DNA from: CANKHA01 sp034668785
GTDB lineage: Bacteria; Pseudomonadota; Alphaproteobacteria; Rhizobiales; Xanthobacteraceae
Assembly: GCA_034668785.1 (NCBI GenBank)
Contig: JAXDOS010000095.1
Location: 1 to 13,424, forward strand
Length of the DNA stretch: 13,424 bases
Direction of reading: 5' to 3'
Below, in pieces: positions 1-6,704 of this stretch. Within the stretch, counting starts at the first letter, position 1. Every line of letters starts with the position of its first letter. Below the pieces are notes generated by a model. It saw nothing but the letters and a program-made list of their open reading frames with translations. It did no database searches and had not been told where the DNA came from. The translations under genes were made by a program, and so were the position numbers.

Positions 1-1
1 C

Positions 2-433
2 AACGGGGACGGCAAGGTCGACTTCCTGTGGCGGCATAACTCCGGCACGGTCGGAGTGTGGCTAATGGACGGTACGACGATTACATCTGCTGCGAACATC
101 GGGGCGGTTGGATCTGATTGGAAGATAGTCGGCGTTGGCGACCTGAACGGCGACGGCAAAAGCGATATCCTGTGGCGGCACGATTCTGGTGCGGTAGGCG
201 CTTGGCTTCTCAACGGCAGCAGTCTGGTTTCGGCCCTGAATATTGCGACTATCGGGAATGATTGGCATCTGGCCGCCGCCGGCGACCTGAACGGCGACGG
301 CAAAAGCGACATTCTGTGGCGGCACGACAATGGGACGGTGGGATATTGGCTGATGAATGGCAATGCGATCTTGTCTGCTGGCAATATCACGTCTCCCGGC
401 AATGATTGGCACATCGTCGGCGGCGAGCACGAC
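2..433 (+). repeat. Three tandem 144-bp coding repeats
   Basis: Units begin at about 2, 146 and 290, each starting at the codons for NGDGK. The second and third are closest: a 29-base stretch at 137-165 is repeated exactly at 281-309, and the tgtggcggca that follows is also shared. The 48-residue period keeps the reading frame, so unit number can change by recombination without breaking the protein. Confidence 0.9.
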
Positions 434-469
434 CATCCCATTCTTCCTCCTGCCCCCGGGCCTTGTTGA
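2..469 (+). CDS. C-terminal fragment of FG-GAP/VCBS-type repeat protein
   Basis: The frame is open from base 2, so the gene begins outside the window and only its last 155 residues are seen. The visible part is three near-identical units of 48 residues. Each opens with a calcium-loop-like motif NGDGKxD (DLNGDGKSD in the two later units), followed by (I/F)LWRH(D/N)(S/N)GxVGxWL. Such D-x-N-x-D-G-x-x-D repeats are typical of FG-GAP/VCBS blades, which build extracellular or surface beta-propellers and bind calcium. The protein ends in a short proline-rich tail (HPILPPAPGPC) with no sorting signal that I recognise. The most likely role is a secreted or surface repeat protein; its N-terminal domains and substrate cannot be judged. 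The family assignment is good, the function unknown. Confidence 0.85.
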   Translation, partial: NGDGKVDFLWRHNSGTVGVWLMDGTTITSAANIGAVGSDWKIVGVGDLNGDGKSDILWRHDSGAVGAWLLNGSSLVSALNIATIGNDWHLAAAGDLNGDGKSDILWRHDNGTVGYWLMNGNAILSAGNITSPGNDWHIVGGEHDHPILPPAPGPC

Positions 470-526
470 AAGCGGCTATCTCGCGGCTATGAGTCTCGAC
501 GGAACGACAACAAGGCCGAGAGCATG

Positions 527-554
527 TTGACAGCTGAAGCTCCGAGCCTACATT
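527..554 (+). promoter_or_regulatory. Sigma70-like promoter of upstream riboswitch module
   Basis: A consensus -35 box TTGACA (527-532) is followed after 16 bases by TACATT (549-554) as -10, placing the start of transcription just before the riboswitch at 559. The same arrangement (TTGACAGCT, then GCCTA-ATTA) precedes the second riboswitch at 1740-1767, so the promoter was part of the duplicated unit. Confidence 0.6.
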
Positions 555-558
555 AACC

Positions 559-653
559 CTGTTTCGAGGGGAGCCCTGGAAGGGACGGAGAGACCGCTCA
601 TCCGCGGAGACCCTTCGAACCTGATCCGGGTCATGCCGGCGAAGGGACAGGAC
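559..653 (+). promoter_or_regulatory. TPP riboswitch (THI element), upstream copy with altered CUGAGA box
   Basis: The 95-base element matches the intact copy at 1773-1867 at 92 of 95 positions and carries the TPP-aptamer signature ACCTGATCCGGGTCATGCCG followed by GCGAAGGGA. Two of the three differences fall in the pyrimidine-sensing arm: the conserved GGCTGAGA reads GACGGAGA here (about 589-596). This changes U to G in CUGAGA and breaks a G-C pair next to it. The aptamer is therefore recognisable, but ligand binding may be weakened or lost. The open frame just behind it is a broken gene, so the first intact gene it could control is the dioxygenase at 860. Confidence 0.85.
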
Positions 654-655
654 AT

Positions 656-835
656 ATGTCGACCTCTATTTTGCGGGCGAAGCTGATCGGCCGCTACTGC
701 TCGCGGCGATGATCGGAAATCCGCGCGGCTTCCACACCGTGGTCGAGGATTTCAGCCGCAGCCCGGCGCTGTTTTTCCTATCGGGCGCGCTCACTTTGGT
801 GGCGGGCTAGCCACCCTCCACGCGCACAATGCCGG
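656..835 (+). pseudogene. Decayed copy of the thiC-leader membrane protein gene
   Basis: The stretch starts with ATG at 656 in the same place relative to the riboswitch as the intact gene at 1871. It encodes MSTSIL-AKLIG, then loses frame by a one-base deletion near 691 and stops at 710-712. In the next frame the homology resumes (NPRGF, VVEDFSRSPALFFLSG-LTLVAG; about 718-807), with about nine bases fewer than the intact copy, and stops at TAG 808-810. A second one-base loss shifts it again (LATLHAHN). Recognisable similarity ends around 830-835, so the second half of the gene (the residues after LHAHN in the intact copy) is missing. This is a frameshifted, truncated duplicate that cannot make a full protein. 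Its similarity to the intact copy is visibly lower than that of the two riboswitches. Confidence 0.85.
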
Positions 836-859
836 GAGCGTCTCGGCGGGGACCGATAT

Positions 860-1708
860 ATGTCAGTAGTCACGCCACGGCCGCAAAGTTCGCTCAGGAT
901 CAAACCTTGGCTGAGGCCGCTTAAGCGCTCGCTAAAGGCTGCCGCAGCCGCCGCCGCGTTAATTTATTTCATCCCGGAGATCACGATATTTTACGTGCTC
1001 TGCGGCATCTACGATGCGGCCCGCAACCGGCCCGTCAGCTTGGAAGTGCTCGACAAGTATTTTCTCGGCAACGGCGTCGGCACCTGGGTGATGCCGCCCT
1101 TCAACATTCTGCTCGATCTTCTCTGCCTGCCCTATCGCAACAAGGGCGTTTATAAGCTCGAAGACCTGCCGGAGGCCTACCAGCAAGAACTCCGGCACGT
1201 AATCGACTCCGCCGTGCAGGCAGACCTGGTGACGCAGCTCCAGGAGAAGACGCGCGACCACGCGCGGACCATGTTCTTCTTCAAATGGTACGGCGCCAAT
1301 GTCGACACTACGCTGCAAATCCCCGCCTTCCATGCGGACTACCGCTACGTCAAGACCATCGGCGTTTCGGTATTCAACAAGAAGGAATGGACCTCTAAGC
1401 ATTTCGGCTATACCCGCGCCAGCCTGCGAGTCCTGTACAACATCAACGACTCCGAGGACGCTTCGGCCTATATCCAGGTCGGCGCGGCCGTCAATTATTG
1501 GCGGGACAACAAGCTGTTTATCTTCGACGACACGCTGATGCACCAATCCATCAACGACTCCGACAAGCCGCGCTATTGTCTGTTCATCGATATCGTGCGG
1601 CCTTCGCTGCTGCCGGCGGTCTTGGGAGTGGTGATCGACACCATCCGCATCGTCGCCGGCCGGGTGAATTCGATCTTCTATAACCGCTGGAAGCTGCTCC
1701 GGGCCTAA
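860..1708 (+). CDS. Aspartyl/asparaginyl beta-hydroxylase (LpxO-like) family dioxygenase
   Basis: The 282-residue product is an Fe(II)/2-oxoglutarate oxygenase of the AspH/LpxO family, whose members hydroxylate Asp/Asn side chains or the lipid A acyl chain. Residues 1-55 are basic and then hydrophobic (about 29-50), suggesting a membrane anchor; a second hydrophobic patch lies at 78-90. The catalytic core is in the C-terminal half. H181 and H228 align with the two iron histidines of AspH, H228 lying in the family block FDDTLMH, and R238, ten residues after it, matches the arginine that binds the 2-oxoglutarate carboxylate. The other conserved histidine (HLGL in AspH) is replaced by L192 in RVLYNI. 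About 45 residues follow the core, including hydrophobic 248-266. The ATG at 860 is the first in frame; its ribosome site (GGCGGGG) is weak. The gene lies between a decayed riboswitch module and the intact thiC leader. The substrate is unknown. Confidence 0.8.
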   Translation: MSVVTPRPQSSLRIKPWLRPLKRSLKAAAAAAALIYFIPEITIFYVLCGIYDAARNRPVSLEVLDKYFLGNGVGTWVMPPFNILLDLLCLPYRNKGVYKLEDLPEAYQQELRHVIDSAVQADLVTQLQEKTRDHARTMFFFKWYGANVDTTLQIPAFHADYRYVKTIGVSVFNKKEWTSKHFGYTRASLRVLYNINDSEDASAYIQVGAAVNYWRDNKLFIFDDTLMHQSINDSDKPRYCLFIDIVRPSLLPAVLGVVIDTIRIVAGRVNSIFYNRWKLLRA

Positions 1709-1739
1709 GCACGCGACGGGAAATTCACCCCGCGCCGCG

Positions 1740-1767
1740 TTGACAGCTTTGGCAATGCGCCTAGATT
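1740..1767 (+). promoter_or_regulatory. Sigma70-like promoter of the thiC operon
   Basis: TTGACA at 1740-1745 and TAGATT at 1762-1767, 16 bases apart, lie directly before the TPP riboswitch at 1773. The dioxygenase gene ends at 1708, so the thiC operon has its own promoter. Confidence 0.65.
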
Positions 1768-1772
1768 AGAGG

Positions 1773-1867
1773 CTGTTCCGAGGGGAGCCCTGGAAGGGGC
1801 TGAGAGACCGCTCATCCGCGGAGACCCTTCGAACCTGATCCGGGTCATGCCGGCGAAGGGACAGGAC
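1773..1867 (+). promoter_or_regulatory. TPP riboswitch (THI element) of the thiC operon
   Basis: The element contains both signature arms of the TPP aptamer: GGGCTGAGAGACC (about 1797-1809, the HMP-pyrimidine arm) and ACCTGATCCGGGTCATGCCG then GCGAAGGGA (pyrophosphate arm), with GAGGGGAGCCC starting P1/P2. It ends three bases before the ATG at 1871. The purine-rich GAAGGGACAGGAC at its 3' end is the only ribosome-binding sequence for that gene, and there is no U-tract terminator between aptamer and start. The layout therefore fits translational repression, with TPP binding hiding the ribosome site. Repression of thiC then depends on the 25-base spacing and shared transcript. Confidence 0.95.
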
Positions 1868-1870
1868 AAG

Positions 1871-2281
1871 ATGCAGACTTCCATTCTTTTGGCGAAACTG
1901 ATTGGCCCGCTGCTGCTGGCGATGGCGGCGGTGATGGTCGCCAATCCGCGCGGTTTCCGCGCCGTGGTCGACGACTTCACGCGCAGTCCGGCGCTGTTTT
2001 TCCTCTCCGGCGTTCTCACATTGGTCGCGGGACTCGCGATCCTGCACGCGCATAACGTCTGGGTTTTCGACACGGGCGCGGTGTGGATTTTCAACTGGCG
2101 CTCGATCATCACTATTGTCGGCTGGATCGCCGTGCTCGGCGGTCTCGCCCGCATGCTGTTGGTGACGCAGCTTGCTTCCTGGGCCGCGGGCTTCAACCGC
2201 CACGCTTGGATTGGTCAAGGCATCGCCATCGTCGCGGTGATCTTCGGCGCCATCCTCACTTTCAAAGGCTACATGACTTAA
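1871..2281 (+). CDS. Small four-helix membrane protein of the thiC operon
   Basis: The 136-residue product has four probable membrane helices at about 5-24, 41-60, 77-99 and 113-131, with short basic loops (NPRGFR, FNRHAW). I do not recognise the family. The start at 1871 is chosen because the earlier in-frame ATG at 1847 lies inside the aptamer's ATGCCGGCG and would not be used. The gene sits between the TPP riboswitch and thiC, 25 bases ahead of thiC, so it should be expressed when TPP is low. That context suggests a part in thiamine or HMP uptake or a membrane step of the pathway, but no transporter motif is visible and this is inference. A broken duplicate lies at 656. Confidence 0.85.
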   Translation: MQTSILLAKLIGPLLLAMAAVMVANPRGFRAVVDDFTRSPALFFLSGVLTLVAGLAILHAHNVWVFDTGAVWIFNWRSIITIVGWIAVLGGLARMLLVTQLASWAAGFNRHAWIGQGIAIVAVIFGAILTFKGYMT

Positions 2282-2306
2282 CCGTCTCTCACGCGGAGCA
2301 AGAAAA

Positions 2307-4217
2307 ATGAACATCCACGATCCAAACATCGCCACCCCGAAGGTCACCACCGGGCCGCTGCCGGCGTCGGCGAAGATCTATTCGGTTCCGGAAACAGCAC
2401 CCGATCTGCGCGTGCCGCTGCGCGAGATCGCGCTGGATGCCTCATCCGGCGAGCCGCCGCTGCCGGTCTATGACACCACGGGACCTTACACCGATCCCGA
2501 TGCTGTCATCGATGTGGAAGCGGGATTGCCGCGCACGCGTATCGAATGGGTGAAGGAACGCCGCGGCGTCGAGCAATACGAGGGCCGTCCCATTCAGCCG
2601 GTCGACAATGGCAATGTCAGCGGCAAACATCTGGCGCGCAATTTCCCGAATACACCCCTTCCCTATCGCGCGCTGGAGGGCAAGCCCGTCACGCAATATG
2701 AGTGGGCGCGGGCGGGGGTCATCACCAAAGAGATGATCTACGTCGCCGAGCGCGAGAATCTCGGCCGCAAGAAGCAGCTCGACCGTGCGGAAGCCTCACG
2801 CGCCGACGGCGAAAGCTTCGGCGCCGAGGTGCCGCTGTTCATCACGCCGGAATTCGTGCGCAGCGAAATCGCGCGCGGCCGCGCCATCATTCCCTCCAAC
2901 ATCAATCACGCCGAACTCGAGCCGATGATCATCGGCCGCAACTTCCTCACCAAGATCAACGCCAATATCGGCAACTCCGCCGTCACGTCGTCGGTGGAAG
3001 AAGAAGTCGAGAAGATGGTCTGGGCGATCCGCTGGGGCGCCGACACCGTGATGGACCTCTCCACCGGCCGCAACATCCACAACACCCGCGAATGGATACT
3101 TCGCAACTCGCCGGTGCCGATCGGCACCGTTCCGATTTATCAGGCGCTGGAGAAAGTCGACGGCGATCCCGTCAAGCTCGACTGGGAATGCTACAAAGAC
3201 ACGCTGATCGAGCAATGCGAACAGGGCGTGGATTATTTCACCATCCATGCCGGCGTGCGGCTGGCTTACGTGCCGCTCACCGCCAACCGCGTCACCGGGA
3301 TCGTCTCGCGCGGCGGCTCGATCATGGCGAAGTGGTGCCTGTCGCGGCACAAGGAGAGCTTCCTCTACGAGCGCTTCGACGAGATTTGCGACATCATGCG
3401 CAAATATGACGTGTCGTTCTCGCTCGGCGACGGGCTGCGCCCCGGCTCGATCGCCGACGCCAACGACCGCGCGCAATTCGCCGAACTGGAAACGCTGGGC
3501 GAGCTCACCAAGATCGCCTGGGACAAAGGCTGCCAGGTGATGATCGAAGGCCCCGGCCATGTGCCGCTGCACAAGATCAAGATCAACATGGACAAGCAGC
3601 TGAAGGAATGCGGCGAGGCGCCGTTCTATACGCTTGGGCCCCTGACCACCGACATCGCGCCGGGCTACGACCACATCACCTCCGGCATCGGCGCCGCGAT
3701 GATCGGGTGGTTCGGCTGCGCGATGCTTTGCTACGTGACGCCGAAGGAGCATCTCGGCCTGCCCAACCGCGACGACGTGAAAGTGGGCGTCATCACCTAC
3801 AAGATCTCGGCGCATGCATCGGACCTCGCCAAGGGCCACCCGGCGGCGCAGCTGCGCGACGACGCGCTCTCCCGCGCGCGCTTCGATTTCCGCTGGCAGG
3901 ATCAGTTCAACTTAGGCCTCGATCCCGACACCGCGCGCAGCTACCACGACGAGACGCTGCCGAAGGACGCGCACAAAGTGGCGCATTTCTGCTCCATGTG
4001 CGGGCCAAAGTTCTGCTCGATGAAGATCACGCAAGACGTGCGCGATTATGCGGCGACGCTGAATGATCCCACTCTTAATCCTCATCCTGAGGAGCGAAGC
4101 GTCTCGAAGGATGAGGCCGAGGCGGGGATGGCGGCGATGAGCGAGAAGTTCAAGGCGATGGGCGAGCAGGTTTATGTCGATGCGGAGAAGGTGAGGGAAA
4201 GTAATAGGACGTTGTAA
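2307..4217 (+). CDS. thiC: Phosphomethylpyrimidine synthase ThiC
   Basis: The 636-residue protein is ThiC, the radical-SAM enzyme that rearranges 5-aminoimidazole ribotide into HMP phosphate, the pyrimidine half of thiamine. The 4Fe-4S cluster motif CxxCxxxxC is intact at C562, C565 and C570 (FCSMCGPKFCSMK). The core is typical throughout: INANIGNSAVTSSVEEEVEK, WGADTVMDLSTG, FTIHAGV, SLGDGLRPGS, EGPGHVPLHKI, TDIAPGYDHITS. The N-terminal extension (residues 1-110, ending in the IEWVKERRGVEQYEGR block) is normal for proteobacterial ThiC. The GGAGC ribosome site lies 10 bases before the ATG. The odd feature is a palindromic repeat inserted in frame at residues 592-604, between the cluster motif and the C-terminal MSEKFKAMGEQVYV tail. 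The gene is second in the riboswitch operon; no other thiamine gene follows it here. Confidence 0.98.
   Translation: MNIHDPNIATPKVTTGPLPASAKIYSVPETAPDLRVPLREIALDASSGEPPLPVYDTTGPYTDPDAVIDVEAGLPRTRIEWVKERRGVEQYEGRPIQPVDNGNVSGKHLARNFPNTPLPYRALEGKPVTQYEWARAGVITKEMIYVAERENLGRKKQLDRAEASRADGESFGAEVPLFITPEFVRSEIARGRAIIPSNINHAELEPMIIGRNFLTKINANIGNSAVTSSVEEEVEKMVWAIRWGADTVMDLSTGRNIHNTREWILRNSPVPIGTVPIYQALEKVDGDPVKLDWECYKDTLIEQCEQGVDYFTIHAGVRLAYVPLTANRVTGIVSRGGSIMAKWCLSRHKESFLYERFDEICDIMRKYDVSFSLGDGLRPGSIADANDRAQFAELETLGELTKIAWDKGCQVMIEGPGHVPLHKIKINMDKQLKECGEAPFYTLGPLTTDIAPGYDHITSGIGAAMIGWFGCAMLCYVTPKEHLGLPNRDDVKVGVITYKISAHASDLAKGHPAAQLRDDALSRARFDFRWQDQFNLGLDPDTARSYHDETLPKDAHKVAHFCSMCGPKFCSMKITQDVRDYAATLNDPTLNPHPEERSVSKDEAEAGMAAMSEKFKAMGEQVYVDAEKVRESNRTL
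4080..4116 (+). repeat. Palindromic repeat inserted in frame in thiC
   Basis: CCTCATCCT (4080-4088) and its exact reverse complement AGGATGAGG (4108-4116) flank GAGGAGCGAAGCGTCTCGA-type inner sequence. This is the CCTCATCCTGAGGAGC repeat that, from memory, is common between genes in Bradyrhizobium and relatives. Here it lies inside coding sequence and is read as PHPEERSVSKDEA. Confidence 0.85.
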
Positions 4218-4392
4218 GGCGCAACGAACCCTGTCGCGCTCAGAAATTGCTGCTCGCTGCCCAAAAGAAGGTTTGCCGCCGCTGACCCGCGGCTATGGAC
4301 TTGTGCCAGCTGAGTGTTTCATGCAAGGGTTGCAATCGCTCCCGTGCGAAGCGGGATCGGATTCTGGAGCTCGCAATCACGAGGGGGTGATC

Positions 4393-5034
4393 ATGAGCAT
4401 CAATGCGTTAGCCAATGCGGCCGCCGCGCGCCGGTCCGACGTCGGTGAGATCAACTCCGTTCCACATGGATTTTCCGAAATCGCCGCGGCCGCAACAACG
4501 CCGCCCGACAAGGCGCCACCGCAAAAAGAAAAGGCGAACGACGTTAATACGGCGCTGCACGTATTGTTCGGATACATCCCGACGGAGATCGTCACTCTCT
4601 ACGTCGCCGTCGCCGCTGCGCTTCAACCTCCGACGACATCGAACGCCGGTGCAGCCGCGTCGGCGGGAAGTGCGCTAGCCGCGTCGTCACAGGCACAGTG
4701 GATCGCCTTTTGGTGCTTCTTTGTCGCCACGCCGCTTGTTGTCTGGGTGGTTTATGCCACCAAGCTGAAGACCGCCGGGAAACCGTTGCCTTCCACCTAC
4801 GATACCTGGCCGGTCTGGGAGATGTTTGCGGCTCTGTTAGCCTACTGCGCGTGGGCCTTTGCCCTCCCCAATACTCCATTCCGAGAGTTCCCCAACTGGT
4901 ATTCTCCAGCACTTGCAAGCCTTGCGGTGCTTCTCGCTTCTACGATACTCGGTCTTCTGGCACCCTTGTTCCAGCGGCCACTCGGTACCGGACTGCCGGC
5001 AAAGGGGGCCCCCGCGCAGCTGAGAACGCCCTAA
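4393..5034 (+). CDS. Hypothetical membrane protein
   Basis: The 213-residue product has an Ala-rich, hydrophilic N-terminus (1-52). Hydrophobic segments follow at about 54-77, 102-122, 140-158 and 172-193, giving three to four membrane helices. The segment ALHVLFGYIPTEIVTLYVAVAA is the most distinctive part. A low-complexity Ala/Ser/Thr linker (79-101) separates the first two helices and a Pro/Gly-rich tail ends the protein. I do not recognise the family. The ATG at 4393 is chosen over the in-frame one at 4273 because GAGGGGGTGATC precedes it and residues before it are not protein-like. It stands alone, 175 bases after thiC, and no terminator or promoter is obvious in between. Confidence 0.7.
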   Translation: MSINALANAAAARRSDVGEINSVPHGFSEIAAAATTPPDKAPPQKEKANDVNTALHVLFGYIPTEIVTLYVAVAAALQPPTTSNAGAAASAGSALAASSQAQWIAFWCFFVATPLVVWVVYATKLKTAGKPLPSTYDTWPVWEMFAALLAYCAWAFALPNTPFREFPNWYSPALASLAVLLASTILGLLAPLFQRPLGTGLPAKGAPAQLRTP

Positions 5035-5120
5035 TTTTATTGCATTACAACGTGTATGCTAGGATTGAGGCTAAGCGCGGGTGCATGAGTACAAGTTACG
5101 CTCTTAGAAAAGGATCGAGC

Positions 5121-5402
5121 ATGAAGACGGCCGCGCTAGCTCTATTTGTGCTTGCTGGATCAATCCCCGTTGCTTCCGCTCAGGAGATTATACTGGACCC
5201 CGGCGACGGCAACGGCAGCCCCCAGGAATTTGTAACTGACCCGGGCGACGGCAGCGGCGCCTCGGAACATCAACGTCCGTCCGTCCCGTTTCCGAAAGAG
5301 CTTCTTCCGAAGACTCCGCCTCCGCGCATCGAACTGTATACTCGCGATGAGCGGGTGCGCGAGCAGCGGACCACCAGACCAGGCCGCGGCACGGGACAAT
5401 AA
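5121..5402 (+). CDS. Small secreted protein with DPGDG repeats
   Basis: The 93-residue product begins with a clear signal peptide (MKTAALALFVLAGSIPVASA, cleavage probably after residue 20). The mature protein opens with two copies of a 14-residue unit, ILDPGDGNGSPQEF and VTDPGDGSGASEH, then a proline-rich stretch (SVPFPKELLPKTPPP) and a basic, Arg-rich end. The Asp/Gly loops could bind calcium, but that is a guess. The start at 5121 is preferred to the ATG at 5085 because it has AAAAGGAT upstream and places the signal peptide at the very N-terminus. I do not recognise a family; a periplasmic or extracellular location is the only safe statement. Confidence 0.6.
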   Translation: MKTAALALFVLAGSIPVASAQEIILDPGDGNGSPQEFVTDPGDGSGASEHQRPSVPFPKELLPKTPPPRIELYTRDERVREQRTTRPGRGTGQ

Positions 5403-5431
5403 CGAGTCGCCCGGCTCGTGCGAGCAACCGT

Positions 5432-5515
5432 AGTGTGGGTAAGCGCGGCGCGCCAAAGTCCACGTTTGAGAATCCTGTGACGAACAACCCGCGTGGGCTT
5501 CGCTTAGCCTACGCT
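5432..5515. repeat. Degenerate inverted repeat between genes
   Basis: GTGTGGGTAAGCGCGGC (5432-5448) resembles the reverse complement of GCTTCGCTTAGCCTACGC (5498-5515), with about 13 of 17 positions matching after one gap. It may be a worn relative of the GTAGG-GGGT-type element at 6511. It occupies the 209-base gap between two hypothetical genes; nothing else stands out there. Confidence 0.35.
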
Positions 5516-5611
5516 TGCTTCCTGGACGGATCGGCAAAGGCATAATCCGTTATTGTCAGAACCAGTCGGGGATATGCTTCGCTATTCGACCTATCAGCTC
5601 GGGAGGATTAT

Positions 5612-6445
5612 ATGGCAGACGGGAATGAAAGAAGCTCGGAAAGCATAAGTCGGGAAGTGTTCCAGGCCAATCTGGCGGGACTGCCAGCGCCGACTTTCGC
5701 CGGGCGACAGACACAAGATGTCCATTCCGCGCTTGCTGGAGGTCCGATGGATGCCCACCAGTGGCACGACCAATTGGTATACGGCGCAGGCCAGAATTCC
5801 GGCACGAGCGACCCGGCAAACACAGCTCTTGGATATTTCTTTCTTGTCGCCATTCCCGTTTGTCTGATCGCGGCGATCTTTCCATTATATTTGATGTTTT
5901 ACGCCACAGACCAAGTGCTTGGGCCGCCGCTTAGTGAATATTTGCATGTCGAAGGAATTTTGTATGCGGCACCGATGCGGGTATTTTCAACTTGGGTGTA
6001 TCCTGGGATCATTGCTTTAACGCTCGCCATCTTTTTCGGCTTGCTTCTTTTGTTGCCGCGTTGGCTGTTCGCCGGGCTGATTGGTCTGCTTGGCATTTAC
6101 GTGTTCGAATATAGCCAGAATTTTAAAATTTTGGCTTTTCTGGGAGCAAGCATCGGCGGCTTGGTATATCTTACTGTGTGGGGATTTTGCGTCGGCTACT
6201 TCGCCCGGAATTTTCGCAGGCGGAAGAGCATATCTTGGCGGCGACGGGTTGCTGTGCCGATCAGCGCGGCGGTTGTTGCGGTGCTATTCGGGCTATCTCA
6301 GCTCACGATGGGAGGCATATACCTAAGCGCCGCCTTTTCGAAGGCTGCCGTTGTATGGGCATATCTCCCCGCCGCCGCGATGTTTTTCTATACGCTGATT
6401 TGGCTCACAATCGTCGCATTCATAGACCGCCGTTTCGTTTCATAA
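5612..6445 (+). CDS. Hypothetical polytopic membrane protein
   Basis: The 277-residue product has a soluble N-terminus (1-70) and about six membrane helices at roughly 73-97, 131-149, 151-167, 175-198, 214-232 and 246-272. Basic loops (RNFRRRKSISWRRR at 199-212 and DRRF at the end) fit a cytoplasmic side. GGGAGG lies 8 bases before the ATG, so the start is well supported. The gene is clearly richer in A+T than its neighbours (for example ATTTTAAAATTTTGG near 6120), which may mean later acquisition. I do not recognise a family or a functional motif. Confidence 0.75.
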   Translation: MADGNERSSESISREVFQANLAGLPAPTFAGRQTQDVHSALAGGPMDAHQWHDQLVYGAGQNSGTSDPANTALGYFFLVAIPVCLIAAIFPLYLMFYATDQVLGPPLSEYLHVEGILYAAPMRVFSTWVYPGIIALTLAIFFGLLLLLPRWLFAGLIGLLGIYVFEYSQNFKILAFLGASIGGLVYLTVWGFCVGYFARNFRRRKSISWRRRVAVPISAAVVAVLFGLSQLTMGGIYLSAAFSKAAVVWAYLPAAAMFFYTLIWLTIVAFIDRRFVS

Positions 6446-6510
6446 CTCGTAGCCCTTGGGCCACTGAATCGTCGAGCGCAGCTAACCCCACCGATTTGGC
6501 GCGTCGCAAG

Positions 6511-6682
6511 TCGTAGGATGGGTTAAGCGCAACGCAACCCATTAGGTTTCGCCAAAGTCGCCTTCCTCGCCCTTCGCATGTCCGGCCCATCTGGCAGATA
6601 GATGGCAAGCCACATCATGCGGTGGAATGATGAATGTGTTCGCCATTGGCATGAGTTTCGCTGCGTTCAACCCATCCTACGA
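6511..6682. repeat. MITE-like element with GTAGGATGGGTT terminal inverted repeats
   Basis: TCGTAGGATGGGTT at 6511-6524 returns as its exact reverse complement AACCCATCCTACGA at 6669-6682; over 24 bases at each end 21 positions match. Beyond the ends, CAAG and CTT continue the symmetry. The 172-base interior has no ORF. Sequences of the type GTAGGATGGGTT...AACCCAT recur between genes in many proteobacteria. This fits a non-autonomous element or palindromic repeat; no clear target duplication is visible. Confidence 0.7.
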
Positions 6683-6704
6683 ACTTCGCTACCATTGAAA
6701 TCTC

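Noticed and set aside
1847..1870. Earlier ATG for the thiC-leader membrane protein
   Set aside because: It is the ATGCCGGCG of the TPP aptamer; translation from it would be incompatible with the aptamer structure.
5035..5120. Promoter for the small secreted protein (TTGCAT with TATGCT or TAGGAT)
   Set aside because: Spacers of 9 or 14 bases are too short for sigma70.
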